In this document: piece by piece, positions 25,939-35,359 of the stretch
Layout of the letters: each line of letters begins with the position of its first letter
How positions within the stretch are numbered: the first letter of the stretch is position 1
Source: Porticoccus sp965660005
GTDB taxonomy: Bacteria > Pseudomonadota > Gammaproteobacteria > Pseudomonadales > Porticoccaceae
Direction of reading: 5' to 3'
Assembly: GCF_965660005.1 (NCBI RefSeq)
Contig: NZ_CBFHYF010000010.1
Coordinates: forward strand, 1 to 56,223
Length of the DNA stretch: 56,223 nucleotides
Position numbers and translations under genes: made by a program
The notes under the pieces: generated by a model
Database searches by the model: none
What the model was told of the DNA's origin: nothing
The model's input: only the letters and a program-made list of their open reading frames with translations

Positions 25939-27293
25939 TGAAAAAACGCGTACTGGTGGTAGATGACGAACCGGATATCCGGGAGCTACTCACAATAACG
26001 CTTGAGCAAATGGGACTGGAAGTGGTCACCGCAGCCAAACTGGCCAAAGCGAGAAAATTGCTCGAGAGCGAGGAATTCGACCTCTGTCTCACCGACATGA
26101 AAATGCCCGACGGCAACGGGCTGGAACTGGTCGATCATATACAGACCATCGCCCCCCACCTGCCGGTGGCCATGATCACCGCCCATGGCAATATGGAAAT
26201 CGCTATCGATGCCCTGAAAAAAGGTGCCTTCGATTTTATTTCCAAACCCCTGCAACTGATACGGTTGCGGAGCATTGTCCAATCTGCACTGCAATTAAAG
26301 CGCGAGGTGCCCAACCCGGCCACACCGGAAACCGTGCTGCTCGGTGAATCGCCCGCTATCGATTTACTCAAACAAAAGATTCGACGGGTGGCGCGCAGCC
26401 AGGCACCGATTTTTATCAGTGGCGAATCCGGCAGCGGCAAGGAACTGGTGACCAGAGCCATCCACTATCTCAGCTCCAGAGCCAACGGTCCTTTTATCCC
26501 GGTGAACTGCGGGGCGATTCCCTCTGAATTGATGGAAAGTGAATTTTTCGGTCATAAAAAAGGCAGCTTTACCGGCGCCCATCAGGACAAGCAGGGGCTG
26601 TTCCAGGCCGCCAATGGCGGCACCCTGCTGCTGGATGAAGTGGCGGATCTGACCCTGCCAATGCAGGTGAAACTGCTGAGGGCCATTCAGGAAAAAAGTA
26701 TCCGCCCGGTGGGGGCAGAAGAGGAAATCCCGGTCGATGTGCGCATCCTCAGTGCCACCCACAAGGACCTGTCGGCAGAGATTGCAAAAAACCTGTTTCG
26801 CCAGGATCTCTACTACCGGATCAACGTCATTGAGCTGGCTGTGCCGAGCCTGCGCGATCGAAAAGAGGATATTCCACTGCTGACAAACCATTTCCTCGAA
26901 CGATTTGCCAGGGAAGCGGGGATCATAGCGCCCAGTCTCTCCGAAAGCGCTCTGACCAGCCTGCAACAGCACCCTTTTCCCGGCAATATCCGGGAGCTGG
27001 AAAATATCCTGGAGAGAGCCTTTACCCTGTGCGACAGCACACGGATCGACACGGAACATCTCGGCTTGCCGGACACCCGCTTGCTCAGCAAGGCAGAAGT
27101 CCACGACCGGGGAGCCAGAGACTTTGCCGCGGCGGGTTTTGCCTCACTGGATGATTATCTGGGTGAGGTGGAAAAACAGATTATTGTTTCAGCCCTGGAG
27201 CAAAATCGCTGGAACAAAACAGCCGCCGCGGACAAACTCGGCATCAGCTTCCGGCAGATTCGCCACAAACTGAAGAAATACGGTATCGAGTAA
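25935..27293 (+). CDS. pilR: Sigma-54-dependent response regulator PilR
   Basis: About 452 residues. A receiver domain (VLVVDDEPDIREL, phospho-acceptor in CLTDMKMPDGNG), an AAA+ sigma-54-interaction domain (Walker A GESGSGKELV, GAFTGA-loop variant GSFTGA, LLLDEVADL), and a Fis-type HTH at the C-terminus (NKTAAADKLGISFRQIRHKL). NtrC-like activator of type IV pilin transcription. Two ATGs (25935, 25938) begin the gene; the first overlaps the pilS stop. Ends 6 bases before the convergent pilE stop, so there is no room for a terminator. Confidence 0.95.
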   Translation: MMKKRVLVVDDEPDIRELLTITLEQMGLEVVTAAKLAKARKLLESEEFDLCLTDMKMPDGNGLELVDHIQTIAPHLPVAMITAHGNMEIAIDALKKGAFDFISKPLQLIRLRSIVQSALQLKREVPNPATPETVLLGESPAIDLLKQKIRRVARSQAPIFISGESGSGKELVTRAIHYLSSRANGPFIPVNCGAIPSELMESEFFGHKKGSFTGAHQDKQGLFQAANGGTLLLDEVADLTLPMQVKLLRAIQEKSIRPVGAEEEIPVDVRILSATHKDLSAEIAKNLFRQDLYYRINVIELAVPSLRDRKEDIPLLTNHFLERFAREAGIIAPSLSESALTSLQQHPFPGNIRELENILERAFTLCDSTRIDTEHLGLPDTRLLSKAEVHDRGARDFAAAGFASLDDYLGEVEKQIIVSALEQNRWNKTAAADKLGISFRQIRHKLKKYGIE

Positions 27294-27298
27294 CGTCA

Positions 27299-27766
27299 TT
27301 ACCAGCAGTCCGATACCGAACCCGAGCCATCGACGATACTCTTCACGCCAACCGAAGTGATTTGCAGCGTGCCACACTGGGTATCTTTCGCCTGACTACC
27401 CTGCGGTATGGCCTGCAGGGTAAATGCTGCCACAGTCGCGTCCGATATGGCGATCTGGTAGATCCGGCTGGCCGCGGTTACCGCCACTTCATCGCCATCG
27501 CGATTGATGGCATAGGGACTGGCGGTATATCCCAGGTCGGTCAGGGTTGTCGCATACTGCTTGTTATTGACAAAGAACTGCTCCTGACGCGCCATCACCG
27601 ACATTAATTCAGCCTTGCCAATGCTCCTCTGGGTCTTACGCACGTAGCCGTCGTAAGCTGGCATCGCCACCATCACCAGCAGGGCCACAATCGCGATCAC
27701 CACCATCAGTTCGATCAGCGTAAAACCAAACGACCGCTTTTGTTGAACAGGAAAATTTTGCATCAT
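27299..27766 (-). CDS. pilE: Type IV minor pilin PilE
   Basis: About 155 residues. Prepilin leader MMQNFPVQQKRSFG is followed by the processed helix FTLIELMVVIAIVALLVMVA, with Glu at mature position 5. A ComP/PilE-type globular head has two C-terminal cysteines forming a likely disulfide loop (DTQCG ... SDCW). PilD should cleave after Gly. Last gene of the minor pilin operon, which primes pilus assembly and carries PilY1 to the tip. Confidence 0.9.
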   Translation of the reverse strand: MMQNFPVQQKRSFGFTLIELMVVIAIVALLVMVAMPAYDGYVRKTQRSIGKAELMSVMARQEQFFVNNKQYATTLTDLGYTASPYAINRDGDEVAVTAASRIYQIAISDATVAAFTLQAIPQGSQAKDTQCGTLQITSVGVKSIVDGSGSVSDCW

Positions 27767-27785
27767 CGGCTCTCGTCAGGTTTGC

Positions 27786-30700
27786 TTACAGATCATCAAT
27801 ACCCGGCTCGCGCCAGTACATGATCCAGAGGTTTTTACCCAGGCTTTGGAACAGCTTCTTGCGACCATCGTCAATGCCATCACCGTCCAGATCCCCCAGA
27901 TTGATACCGCCACCGGGGAAGAAGATCTCATCCCCCAGAGTCAGTGCACCAGGGGGGATACCGGGGCCGACATAGTACTTGCGCTGATCGTTGAACGGCG
28001 CTGTACCATCCACCAGATTCAGCACATACACAGAGCCGCCGCCTTCACTGACACCGCAGACATCTTCGCTGACATCGGTAGGCGCATAGGTACTGACAAA
28101 CACCAGACCGGAATCCACCAGCGGGGTCGCCAAACCTTTTTCACCGGCATCGGTCAATTGCAGCTTCCAGCCGAGTGGAAGACTGGCATTACAGCTGCCC
28201 TCGGTACCGGTAACACAGGCTGTCTGGTCGGAAATATCGTCGATGACCAGGGGCTCTCTGGATTTCACCATGGTATTGCCACTGTCGATATAACGATCCT
28301 TGAGGTAAAAGAGATAGTTGCTGACATCGGTTTCCAACGGACCTGCCCGATTACCGGAGGTAATCAGCACACCATCGAAATTGCCACCGGCATCATAGGA
28401 CTCAATCAGGTCCGGCTCATGGAAGAACCGCCGATCCGTGGTGGCGCCATCGGTGCCGAGTTCGGCAAATTTGGTCACAAACCATTTCTCTTCCACGTCC
28501 GCCGGGTCGGAAACCTCCGGGATATCCACCCGCCAGACGGCCCCACCACTGTCGCCCACATAAATGCGGTGGATATCACCGCTCAGATTGCTCAGCACCG
28601 AGACCGATGAAGGGAAACTGTCCACCATGTCCGCGTGGGTGTATTCAAAGCCGCTGGCTGAAGATGACGAGGATGCGCCGGTGGTGGTGCCACCCACCGC
28701 TTTCCAGATCAATTCGCCGGTTTCGGTATTGACGATATAGATGGCATTGCCCACATCGTCATCGGCGTCGTTCAGGTCCTTGCCCACCCGGCTGGTGTAG
28801 GCGTCGTTCCAGCCGCCGTTATAGCCACCGGTAAAAATCAATACATTGGTCGAGGTACTGCCGAATTTCACTTTGCCCACTGTCGGGGTGGCAAAGGTCA
28901 TACCCAGCTCGTCAAAATCGCCGCCATCAGTCTGGCTGATTTTCCATTTCAGGATGGGTGTAGCCGATGGATCACTCACATCAAAGGCATAGTAACTGTT
29001 ACCGCCGCGCCGCATTCCCACATACACGTAGACCTTGTCGTTATCGGCGGTTTCAACATTGCCATTCTGATTATTGTCGATCACCAGGGCCACAGGGGTG
29101 CCGTCGACCCCGTAACGCATTTTGTTACTCGACTCCGTATTGGTGCGGCGCAGGGCAATTTTGTCCAGAGATTCGCGCGGGTAAAAAGCAAACACCTCTT
29201 CACCGGATTCAGTGCCCAGACTGCCCGGTTCAGTGTTTTCAAAAATATGGAACACACCATCGTTGGTGCCCATAAAGATACGGATATTCGGATTGTCCTC
29301 GGTGTAGCTGCCGGTGGTACCGTAGTTGATTGCCAGTGGCCGGGAGTGAATGGCATCGCCCAGCAACCACGGACGTGGATCGCCTGTCTCGCCATCGGCA
29401 TCCTCATCATCTATATCCAACCCGCGGCCCCATTGGATTAACTCCAGCGCCTGTGGAACGTCCGTACCATCGGCCAGATCCGGCAACAGAAACGGATGAA
29501 GCGCCTCGGCGGTGGTGTTATCCGCATTGAAAGGATCCAGGGAGTTACTGCCACCGTTAGTGATGGTGGCTGGTTCGACAAACATCTGCCGGGCGCCGGT
29601 GGTAGCATTGGTTTCACCGACAACACCATTGCCGTCGATAAAACCCTTGATTTTCTGTCCGGCCCCGCCGCGGCTCACGGTTCTGCCGTCGGCTTCATTG
29701 GGAAGTCCTTCCTCGACTGGCAATTCATCCTTGTCCGTCCAAAAGGTCAGGGCATTGAAAGTGATACGACCGATATCATTACCCGTACTTTCAAAACCCG
29801 GCTCACCATTGGCGTCCTGCACTTCATCAAAACGCCCGTCAAGGTCGGAATCCGCCAACTTGAGTTTTTTCAGATTACCCGGCCAGCGCAACGTTGACTG
29901 CGCCTCAAACAGGGCCACATAAACATTATCCAGTGTATCGGTGCGGTTAAACACATTGACGGGGACCGAGGCCGCCACAAAGGTAGAACTGACACTGATC
30001 ACCTCGTTAAAGGCATCGGTCAGGTCCTTTTCCAACTGAACGGGATCCGTTAAATCTAATGGTGCACCGGTGCCACCGGCCCGCGACCAGGAAGGAATCG
30101 TGCCTGTACTGACTCCGTCAGAGATGACCCAGGTTTTTTGCAAAGGCGTTACCTGAGTGATAGTAGACAACAGATCGGTTTCCGGATCGTGCATGGCTGT
30201 CAGCATATCGGGAAAGCTGGGATTATTTTTGGGAACAGGAATTTCAGTCCTGATTTCATTGCTGGCTATATTGGACCCCTGATCCGTGTTCAGGGCAATC
30301 ATGATCGAAAACAGTTTGGGACAGGCCGAGGGATCATCAAACGGGGAAATATAATTTGTTCCGCTGATAATATCCGCATCATAGGAGGGGGCGCTGGCAT
30401 CACCTCCAAAATTGTCGTCCACTGATGTGCCCCGAAAAATCGCCCGGCCATTGATATAGCGGTGCCACTCAAAGTAAGTCTCTTTGGCAAAAAGTTGGTG
30501 AGTAGTACTTTGAGATGGATTAGTGGGAATCGCCTTCATCGTAGCGATAAGTTCCTCTTTATCGGTACCAAGCTGTTTGTAGCCCTCGAGAATTGTGCCT
30601 CCCTCATCGAAGTTGGATATCATCAAACCCATATAAATCGGGTCAAACAGGGGGTTGCTGACAATGGCCTGAAATACCGCAACAAACCCTTCGAACCGAT

Positions 30701-30950
30701 TGACAAATCCACCATCTGCGCGACTCTCCAGAAAAGCATAAGCCTCAGGACTCATAATATCTTTACAGTCACCACTGGGGCCGTAGTCACAAAGCGGGCC
30801 AAAGAGAGGGGGACGCCAATCCAGATCCAGCATCACATAGGGCTCACTGCCCTCCACCGTGGCATTGACGTAAATATCAATATCATCCGCATAGGCTTTT
30901 GGCAGAGTGAACAGGCCCGCCACCAGACACATATAAACAAACTTTTTCAT
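27786..30950 (-). CDS. pilY1: Type IV pilus tip adhesin/assembly protein PilY1
   Basis: About 1054 residues with signal peptide MKKFVYMCLVAGLFTLPKAYA. The N-terminal 350 residues show no clear von Willebrand MIDAS (DxSxS). The C-terminal half is the PilC/PilY1 beta-propeller (NIRIFMGTNDGVFHIFEN, DKVYVYVGMRRGGNSYYAF, LIFTGGYNGGWND). Several Asp-rich calcium-type loops are present: DSDLDGRFDE, DNNQNGNVETADND and DLDGDGIDDG near the C-terminus. It promotes pilus extension and surface sensing. Somewhat shorter than the about 1160 residues of P. aeruginosa. No PilY2 gene follows. Confidence 0.9.
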   Translation of the reverse strand: MKKFVYMCLVAGLFTLPKAYADDIDIYVNATVEGSEPYVMLDLDWRPPLFGPLCDYGPSGDCKDIMSPEAYAFLESRADGGFVNRFEGFVAVFQAIVSNPLFDPIYMGLMISNFDEGGTILEGYKQLGTDKEELIATMKAIPTNPSQSTTHQLFAKETYFEWHRYINGRAIFRGTSVDDNFGGDASAPSYDADIISGTNYISPFDDPSACPKLFSIMIALNTDQGSNIASNEIRTEIPVPKNNPSFPDMLTAMHDPETDLLSTITQVTPLQKTWVISDGVSTGTIPSWSRAGGTGAPLDLTDPVQLEKDLTDAFNEVISVSSTFVAASVPVNVFNRTDTLDNVYVALFEAQSTLRWPGNLKKLKLADSDLDGRFDEVQDANGEPGFESTGNDIGRITFNALTFWTDKDELPVEEGLPNEADGRTVSRGGAGQKIKGFIDGNGVVGETNATTGARQMFVEPATITNGGSNSLDPFNADNTTAEALHPFLLPDLADGTDVPQALELIQWGRGLDIDDEDADGETGDPRPWLLGDAIHSRPLAINYGTTGSYTEDNPNIRIFMGTNDGVFHIFENTEPGSLGTESGEEVFAFYPRESLDKIALRRTNTESSNKMRYGVDGTPVALVIDNNQNGNVETADNDKVYVYVGMRRGGNSYYAFDVSDPSATPILKWKISQTDGGDFDELGMTFATPTVGKVKFGSTSTNVLIFTGGYNGGWNDAYTSRVGKDLNDADDDVGNAIYIVNTETGELIWKAVGGTTTGASSSSSASGFEYTHADMVDSFPSSVSVLSNLSGDIHRIYVGDSGGAVWRVDIPEVSDPADVEEKWFVTKFAELGTDGATTDRRFFHEPDLIESYDAGGNFDGVLITSGNRAGPLETDVSNYLFYLKDRYIDSGNTMVKSREPLVIDDISDQTACVTGTEGSCNASLPLGWKLQLTDAGEKGLATPLVDSGLVFVSTYAPTDVSEDVCGVSEGGGSVYVLNLVDGTAPFNDQRKYYVGPGIPPGALTLGDEIFFPGGGINLGDLDGDGIDDGRKKLFQSLGKNLWIMYWREPGIDDL

Positions 30951-30967
30951 CGCATTGCTCCCTGGCC

Positions 30968-31504
30968 TTACTGTGACGAACTGGCAATACGGACGGCGGT
31001 GCCCTGCACGATCGCCGCATTGCCCAGTCCTTCTTCACTACCGTTATACTCAACCTGAACTTCAAACACTGCCGCATCAAAACTGGGGGAGCTGCTGGTC
31101 TGTGATTCAGACAACCTGACCGGAAAGGTCTCCAGTATCAGAGGCCCCTCTCTGGTGACCAGAGCGCTGACCAGATCCGCATCAGTCACCACCGTGGTGT
31201 CGTAATTTAACGTGGTGATATTGCAATCCGGATTGGCGCTACCGGCCTGACATATGGTGTAGCCCACCGCGCCGGACACCGGGAAATTGTTAATATCTTC
31301 CGTGATGGATGCAGCAACCGCCTGAGCCTGCTGAAAAGCCTCCTCGCGAAACTGGTCGTTACCGGCCATACGGAATTCCAGCATGCTGGTTTGCATGACC
31401 GTGCCGGCCACCAGTGCCAACAGCAACATAAATACCATGGCTACCAGCAGTACGGCACCAGCATTGGCAGACCTGCGCGGTGGACTTTTGGCTATTGTCT
31501 TCAT
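30968..31504 (-). CDS. pilX: Minor pilin-like protein PilX
   Basis: About 178 residues. An N-terminal PilX-type leader and helix (AGAVLLVAMVFMLLLALVAG, then TVMQTSMLEFRMAGND), with the conserved MAGND motif of PilX proteins instead of a classical FTLIE start. The frame also allows a GTG at 31513, but the ATG at 31504 has GAGGTG six bases upstream. Placed between pilW and pilY1 as in Pseudomonas; structural core of the pilus-initiating tip complex. Confidence 0.88.
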   Translation of the reverse strand: MKTIAKSPPRRSANAGAVLLVAMVFMLLLALVAGTVMQTSMLEFRMAGNDQFREEAFQQAQAVAASITEDINNFPVSGAVGYTICQAGSANPDCNITTLNYDTTVVTDADLVSALVTREGPLILETFPVRLSESQTSSSPSFDAAVFEVQVEYNGSEEGLGNAAIVQGTAVRIASSSQ

Positions 31505-31514
31505 CAAATTCACC

Positions 31515-32525
31515 TCAGGTGGCCGGCAGCGTAGTATTTCTCATCTGGATCGTGGTGGTAAACACCCGGCGCAGGTAGCGATCATTCTTCGCTGCCACGG
31601 CCTTTTCACCCAGTGAGTAGGTTTTTTCATTGGTGTAGCCCGCCACCGGATCAATGCTTCTGACCAGCAGATAAATCCGGGCCACCACCGCGGTACCCAG
31701 CTCTGCACCGGTGGGCGCTGCCTTGAACTGGTTGGGAACACCATCGCCATCCGTATCAACGCCGAATTCGATCTGCATGTCCTCTATACCCTCGATCAGA
31801 CACTGGTTGCTGATGCTGTCGCCCACCAGCCGCTCTGCACAAAGGGTGGGCACCCCATCGTCGGTATCGACAGAATAGTTCCGGATATAAAAGATATTGG
31901 TATTGTATTCCCAATAGGCTACTTCCGAGCCCAGGCCGACATCCGCCGAATCGAAGCCTCCACTGCTGTCGATGTAGGTCCATTCCATCACATCGCCAAA
32001 ACCGGCCATGCGAAGATACCACTGGCTGTCATCTGCCTTGGTCAGCCCATCGTTATACACGCCGTTTTTCAGGGTGAAATCCCCGGCGGTGCGCTTGATC
32101 GTGACAAGATCGGTCCCCGGCACAATATCCGCACTGCTCAGGCAGCCCAGCGTGATGCCATTCACCGTGGTCAGTGACGAAGCAAAATCATTGATAAAAT
32201 CCAGTGGTTCATCGGTGTTCAGGGTCCAGTTGGCACTGCAATCCGCGGTAACTGTGCCGGGCGCGATGCCACCGGTATTGAGGTTTCCGCCAAAAAATCC
32301 CACCAGGGCCAACTCTCTTTTCAGCAGCTCGAGCGCATAGCGGCCATTTTCCTGAATTCGGGCCAGTTCATCCTCTGACTGGTAATTGCTTTTGCTGTCG
32401 ATGTACACAGAGATAACCCCTGCGGTCAGAAACAGGCCCAGCAGAATGGAGACCATTAACTCGATCAACGAAAATCCGCGCTGGCGATCTATTCTGGAAA
32501 ACTTCATTCCTGTTCTCTTTAACAT
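31515..32525 (-). CDS. pilW: Minor pilin PilW
   Basis: About 336 residues, the large minor pilin. Prepilin site QRGFSLIELMVSILLGLFLTAG, followed by the PilW-typical QSEDELARIQENGRYALELL. ATGs at 32525 and 32507 are both possible and the frame is open to 32573. Coupled closely to pilX (the stop lies just before the pilX ribosome site). Works with FimU, PilV, PilX, PilE and PilY1 to prime pilus assembly. Confidence 0.9.
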   Translation of the reverse strand: MLKRTGMKFSRIDRQRGFSLIELMVSILLGLFLTAGVISVYIDSKSNYQSEDELARIQENGRYALELLKRELALVGFFGGNLNTGGIAPGTVTADCSANWTLNTDEPLDFINDFASSLTTVNGITLGCLSSADIVPGTDLVTIKRTAGDFTLKNGVYNDGLTKADDSQWYLRMAGFGDVMEWTYIDSSGGFDSADVGLGSEVAYWEYNTNIFYIRNYSVDTDDGVPTLCAERLVGDSISNQCLIEGIEDMQIEFGVDTDGDGVPNQFKAAPTGAELGTAVVARIYLLVRSIDPVAGYTNEKTYSLGEKAVAAKNDRYLRRVFTTTIQMRNTTLPAT

Positions 32526-32590
32526 CCCGTTTGCTCTATATGTTCGGCTTTTCCGGCCCGCTTTAACCGGCAATGCTTAACCGGTTCTGA

Positions 32591-33166
32591 TCAGAGATCA
32601 GTGACAAAGGTTGACATCACCATTAAACGCCGCTGTTTGTTATCAGCTCCGTAGAGACCACTGGCTTCACCACAGCTTGATGCAGTGGGATTGTTGATTT
32701 CAGCAACCCCTTTCCAGACGATGGAAACGGTTACCACGCCGGAACTGTTGGTAATGCAGGCGCGGGGATCCACCAGGCCCCCCGCGCTGAATTCAGTGCC
32801 ATCAATGGTGATTTTCTCGGCCGCACCGTCGAGCAGCTGTTCCCATTCGTACAGGTCTCTCTGGGCGAGGGCGTTGGGTGTGCAGATGCCGGTATTGCAA
32901 CTCGCGGGCGCCGTGGTGATGGACTCGCCCCCCAAATTACTGACATAGGTGGCCACTTCGCCGGGGTTGCTGCGGATCCTTTCCAGAATATCTCTGGACA
33001 GGCCGGTGGCTATGGAACGCTGCGCTGCCTCAAAGGAATTTCTTTTTGCCGTGATCTGCATGGCTACCATGCCCAACAAACCCACAGACAGCACCAGCAC
33101 TGCTATCAGGACTTCAATCAGCCCAACGCCTTTTTCCCTGGATAAACGTCTCATTAACTGTCTCAC
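32591..33166 (-). CDS. pilV: Minor pilin PilV
   Basis: About 191 residues. Prepilin motif EKGVGLIEVLIAVLVLSVGLLG and the PilV-typical AMQITAKRNSFEAAQRSIA. The GTG at 33166 is favoured by AGAGGG just upstream; an ATG at 33154 is equally close to the leader, and the frame is open to 33226 inside the fimU region. Four cysteines in the globular part may form disulfides. Confidence 0.88.
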   Translation of the reverse strand: MRQLMRRLSREKGVGLIEVLIAVLVLSVGLLGMVAMQITAKRNSFEAAQRSIATGLSRDILERIRSNPGEVATYVSNLGGESITTAPASCNTGICTPNALAQRDLYEWEQLLDGAAEKITIDGTEFSAGGLVDPRACITNSSGVVTVSIVWKGVAEINNPTASSCGEASGLYGADNKQRRLMVMSTFVTDL

Positions 33167-33213
33167 TGATCCCTCTGGTGCAAAAGTACAAACAACCCTA
33201 TGGGCAAATAACT

Positions 33214-33750
33214 TCAGGGCGAACAATTATCGGTGGTCTTGGTCATTCTGGGACGACCCACGATATTGATCACAATCTCCTTAGCGCTGGCTGTATCGCC
33301 CTTGGCATCACAGAGTACAAAGGTATCAAAACCCGATGCGCTGCCATCCTGTCGATAAGTCAACTGATTGGTGAAACTGCTGCCTTTGGTGGTGAGGGTG
33401 TAGCCGCCGGGCAGTCCTTGCTGGGCATTTATGACGGGTTCACCCGAATCGAGAGCACCATCTGCATTCTCGTCCGCATAGGTCAGCCATCCCCCGGCCC
33501 AATCATCGGCGGTGGTGCAATTCTCACCGTCAGTGCTTTTACACATCACCACAGGCTGGTTTCTTTTCAATGCCTCACTTCTGGCAAGAATCAACGAGGT
33601 GAAGAACTGGTCGGCACTGGTTTGAATGCGGTTATCCCTCACCAGTTCGATAAATGCTGGCGCGGCCAAGCCCAGCAAAACTGCAAGTATGACGATTGAA
33701 ATCATCAATTCAATCAGGGTGAAGCCGCTTTGTTTCGTGGATCTTTCCAT
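33214..33750 (-). CDS. fimU: GspH/FimT-family minor pilin (FimU/FimT)
   Basis: About 178 residues. Leader MERSTKQSG, then FTLIELMISIVILAVLLGLA and the FimT/GspH pattern LVRDNRIQTSADQFFTSLILARSEALKRN. First gene of the minor pilin operon; in P. aeruginosa both fimT and fimU precede pilV, while only one such gene is present here. By position it replaces FimU. Its upstream gap of 137 bases should contain the operon promoter, but no strong match is evident. Confidence 0.85.
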   Translation of the reverse strand: MERSTKQSGFTLIELMISIVILAVLLGLAAPAFIELVRDNRIQTSADQFFTSLILARSEALKRNQPVVMCKSTDGENCTTADDWAGGWLTYADENADGALDSGEPVINAQQGLPGGYTLTTKGSSFTNQLTYRQDGSASGFDTFVLCDAKGDTASAKEIVINIVGRPRMTKTTDNCSP

Positions 33751-33887
33751 ACCTGCCTCTATAGCAAATCAAAAAAGTGTTTTCGCGACCATCCGACTAC
33801 CGGTCAAATGAGCTGACCGTACGCTATTGACATGCCCCTTTCGGAAAAATCCGACGATGAACGGTCGTCTAAAAGCAAAAAATTACG

Positions 33888-34832
33888 CTACTCAGTGGGC
33901 AAACGCAGCGCTCTCGGCATGGAAAAACTGATATTTTCAGTGGCACCGGCAATTTCTGTGGGCGGGTTTGCACCCAGCATTTCAAGTTTGTTGATGACGT
34001 CGCGAACCAGTACTTCCGGTGCCGAAGCGCCGGCCGTAACACCAATGGCTTTTTTGTCTACCAGCCAGTTCGGCATGATATCTTGCGCGCTATCGATCAA
34101 ATGCGCCTCGGCACCACAGCGATCGGCCAGCTCCCGCAAACGGTTGGAGTTTGAACTGTTGGGGGAGCCGACCACCAGCACCAGATCGCACTCCAGCGCC
34201 AGCTGTTTGACCGCATCCTGACGATTCTGGGTGGCGTAGCAGATGTCGTCTTTTTTGGGGCCGGATATGGCAGGAAAACGCTGCCGCAGGGCATCAATAA
34301 CCCTGGCGGTATCATCAACCGACAGCGTTGTCTGGGTAACGTAGGCGAGATTTTCCGGATCGCTGACCTCAAGCCGAGCAACATCCGCCGCATTTTCCAC
34401 CAGATAGATATGCCCGCCATTGACGCCCTCATATTGACCCATGGTGCCCTCAACCTCCGGGTGACCCTGATGACCAATCAGGATACATTCGCGCCCCTCG
34501 TGGCTGTAACGCACTACCTCCATATGCACCTTGGTGACCAGTGGGCAGGTGGCATCAAAGACTTGCAATTGACGCAACTCGGCTTCCTGCCTCACGGACT
34601 GTGAAACGCCGTGGGCACTGAAAACCACAATCACGTTATCGGGCACTTCATGGAGTTCCTCGACAAAGATGGCCCCGCGTTCGCGGAGGGTATCCACCAC
34701 AAACTTGTTGTGCACCACTTCGTGACGGACATAAATGGGGGCACCAAAAATGTCCAGCGCCCGATTGACGACATCAATGGCCCGGTCAACACCGGCACAG
34801 AATCCACGGGGATTGGCGAGCTTGATCTCCAT
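33888..34832 (-). CDS. ispH: 4-hydroxy-3-methylbut-2-enyl diphosphate reductase IspH (LytB)
   Basis: About 314 residues. Last enzyme of the MEP isoprenoid pathway, making IPP and DMAPP with a 4Fe-4S cluster. The three cluster cysteines are Cys12 (GFCAGV), Cys96 (DATCPL) and Cys198 (ICYATQ). Substrate histidines lie in VVHNK (His41) and the catalytic HQGHPEVEG carries the essential Glu. The ATG overlaps the fkpB stop (TAATG). Last gene of the ribF-ileS-lspA-fkpB-ispH cluster. Confidence 0.97.
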   Translation of the reverse strand: MEIKLANPRGFCAGVDRAIDVVNRALDIFGAPIYVRHEVVHNKFVVDTLRERGAIFVEELHEVPDNVIVVFSAHGVSQSVRQEAELRQLQVFDATCPLVTKVHMEVVRYSHEGRECILIGHQGHPEVEGTMGQYEGVNGGHIYLVENAADVARLEVSDPENLAYVTQTTLSVDDTARVIDALRQRFPAISGPKKDDICYATQNRQDAVKQLALECDLVLVVGSPNSSNSNRLRELADRCGAEAHLIDSAQDIMPNWLVDKKAIGVTAGASAPEVLVRDVINKLEMLGANPPTEIAGATENISFSMPRALRLPTE

Positions 34833-35359
34833 TAATGGGTCACCGCCGGCGTGACATCAAGAATTTTCACGGCGAAGGTAATCCGGTGGCCTGCAAGAGG
34901 ATGATTAAAGTCCACCATGACATGTTCGTCATCTACCTCCACCACGACGCCCGGCAACTCGGCCTGACTGGCATCGGCAAATGACAGCATCAACCCCGGC
35001 TTCAGCTCGATATCGTCAGCAGCCCCTTGCGGTAAAGAATCCTGCTTTAAAAAACCCTGTTTTAAAAAGTCCTGTTTGGGAAAGCGCTGGATATTGCTGG
35101 GGTTGTGCTGGCCAAAGCCCTGTTCCGGATCAATCTCCAACACGACCTCATCACCGGCACTGAGGCCAAACAGGGCGGACTCAAACCCGTTCAGCAGATT
35201 CCCGTCGCCCACCAAAAAGGTTGCCGGCTTGCCGGAAAAATTGGAGTCAACCACCGAGCCATCTTCCAGTGCCAGGGAAAAATGCAGTGTTACTCTCGTG
35301 TCCGGCCCAATGGTTACAGACCCAATGGTTTCTGGCCCAGTATCCTGTGTATCAACCAT
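34832..35359 (-). CDS. fkpB: FKBP-type peptidyl-prolyl isomerase FkpB (SlpA-like)
   Basis: About 175 residues, longer than E. coli FkpB (149). An FKBP fold is interrupted by an IF chaperone domain: VTLHFSLALEDGSVVDSNF, PATFLVGDGNLL, LEIDPEQGFGQHNPSNIQRF, then VDFNHPLAGHRITFAVKI. An insertion of four 5-residue repeats (F/S-L/P-K/P-Q-D/G) follows the first half of the IF region. The ATG at 35359 (MVDTQDTG) has GGAGGG upstream and overlaps the lspA stop by eight bases; the frame is open to 35449. It assists protein folding in the cytoplasm. Confidence 0.92.
   Translation of the reverse strand: MVDTQDTGPETIGSVTIGPDTRVTLHFSLALEDGSVVDSNFSGKPATFLVGDGNLLNGFESALFGLSAGDEVVLEIDPEQGFGQHNPSNIQRFPKQDFLKQGFLKQDSLPQGAADDIELKPGLMLSFADASQAELPGVVVEVDDEHVMVDFNHPLAGHRITFAVKILDVTPAVTH
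35024..35083 (-). repeat. Four tandem 15-nt units in fkpB
   Basis: Read on the minus strand the units are TTTCCCAAACAGGAC, TTTTTAAAACAGGGT, TTTTTAAAGCAGGAT and TCTTTACCGCAAGGG, encoding FPKQD, FLKQG, FLKQD and SLPQG. The middle two are nearly identical, which suggests recent slippage or duplication that keeps the frame. Confidence 0.85.

Noticed and set aside
27846..28610. 254-codon + strand ORF opposite pilY1
   Set aside because: Antisense to a beta-propeller with clear motifs; open by composition only.
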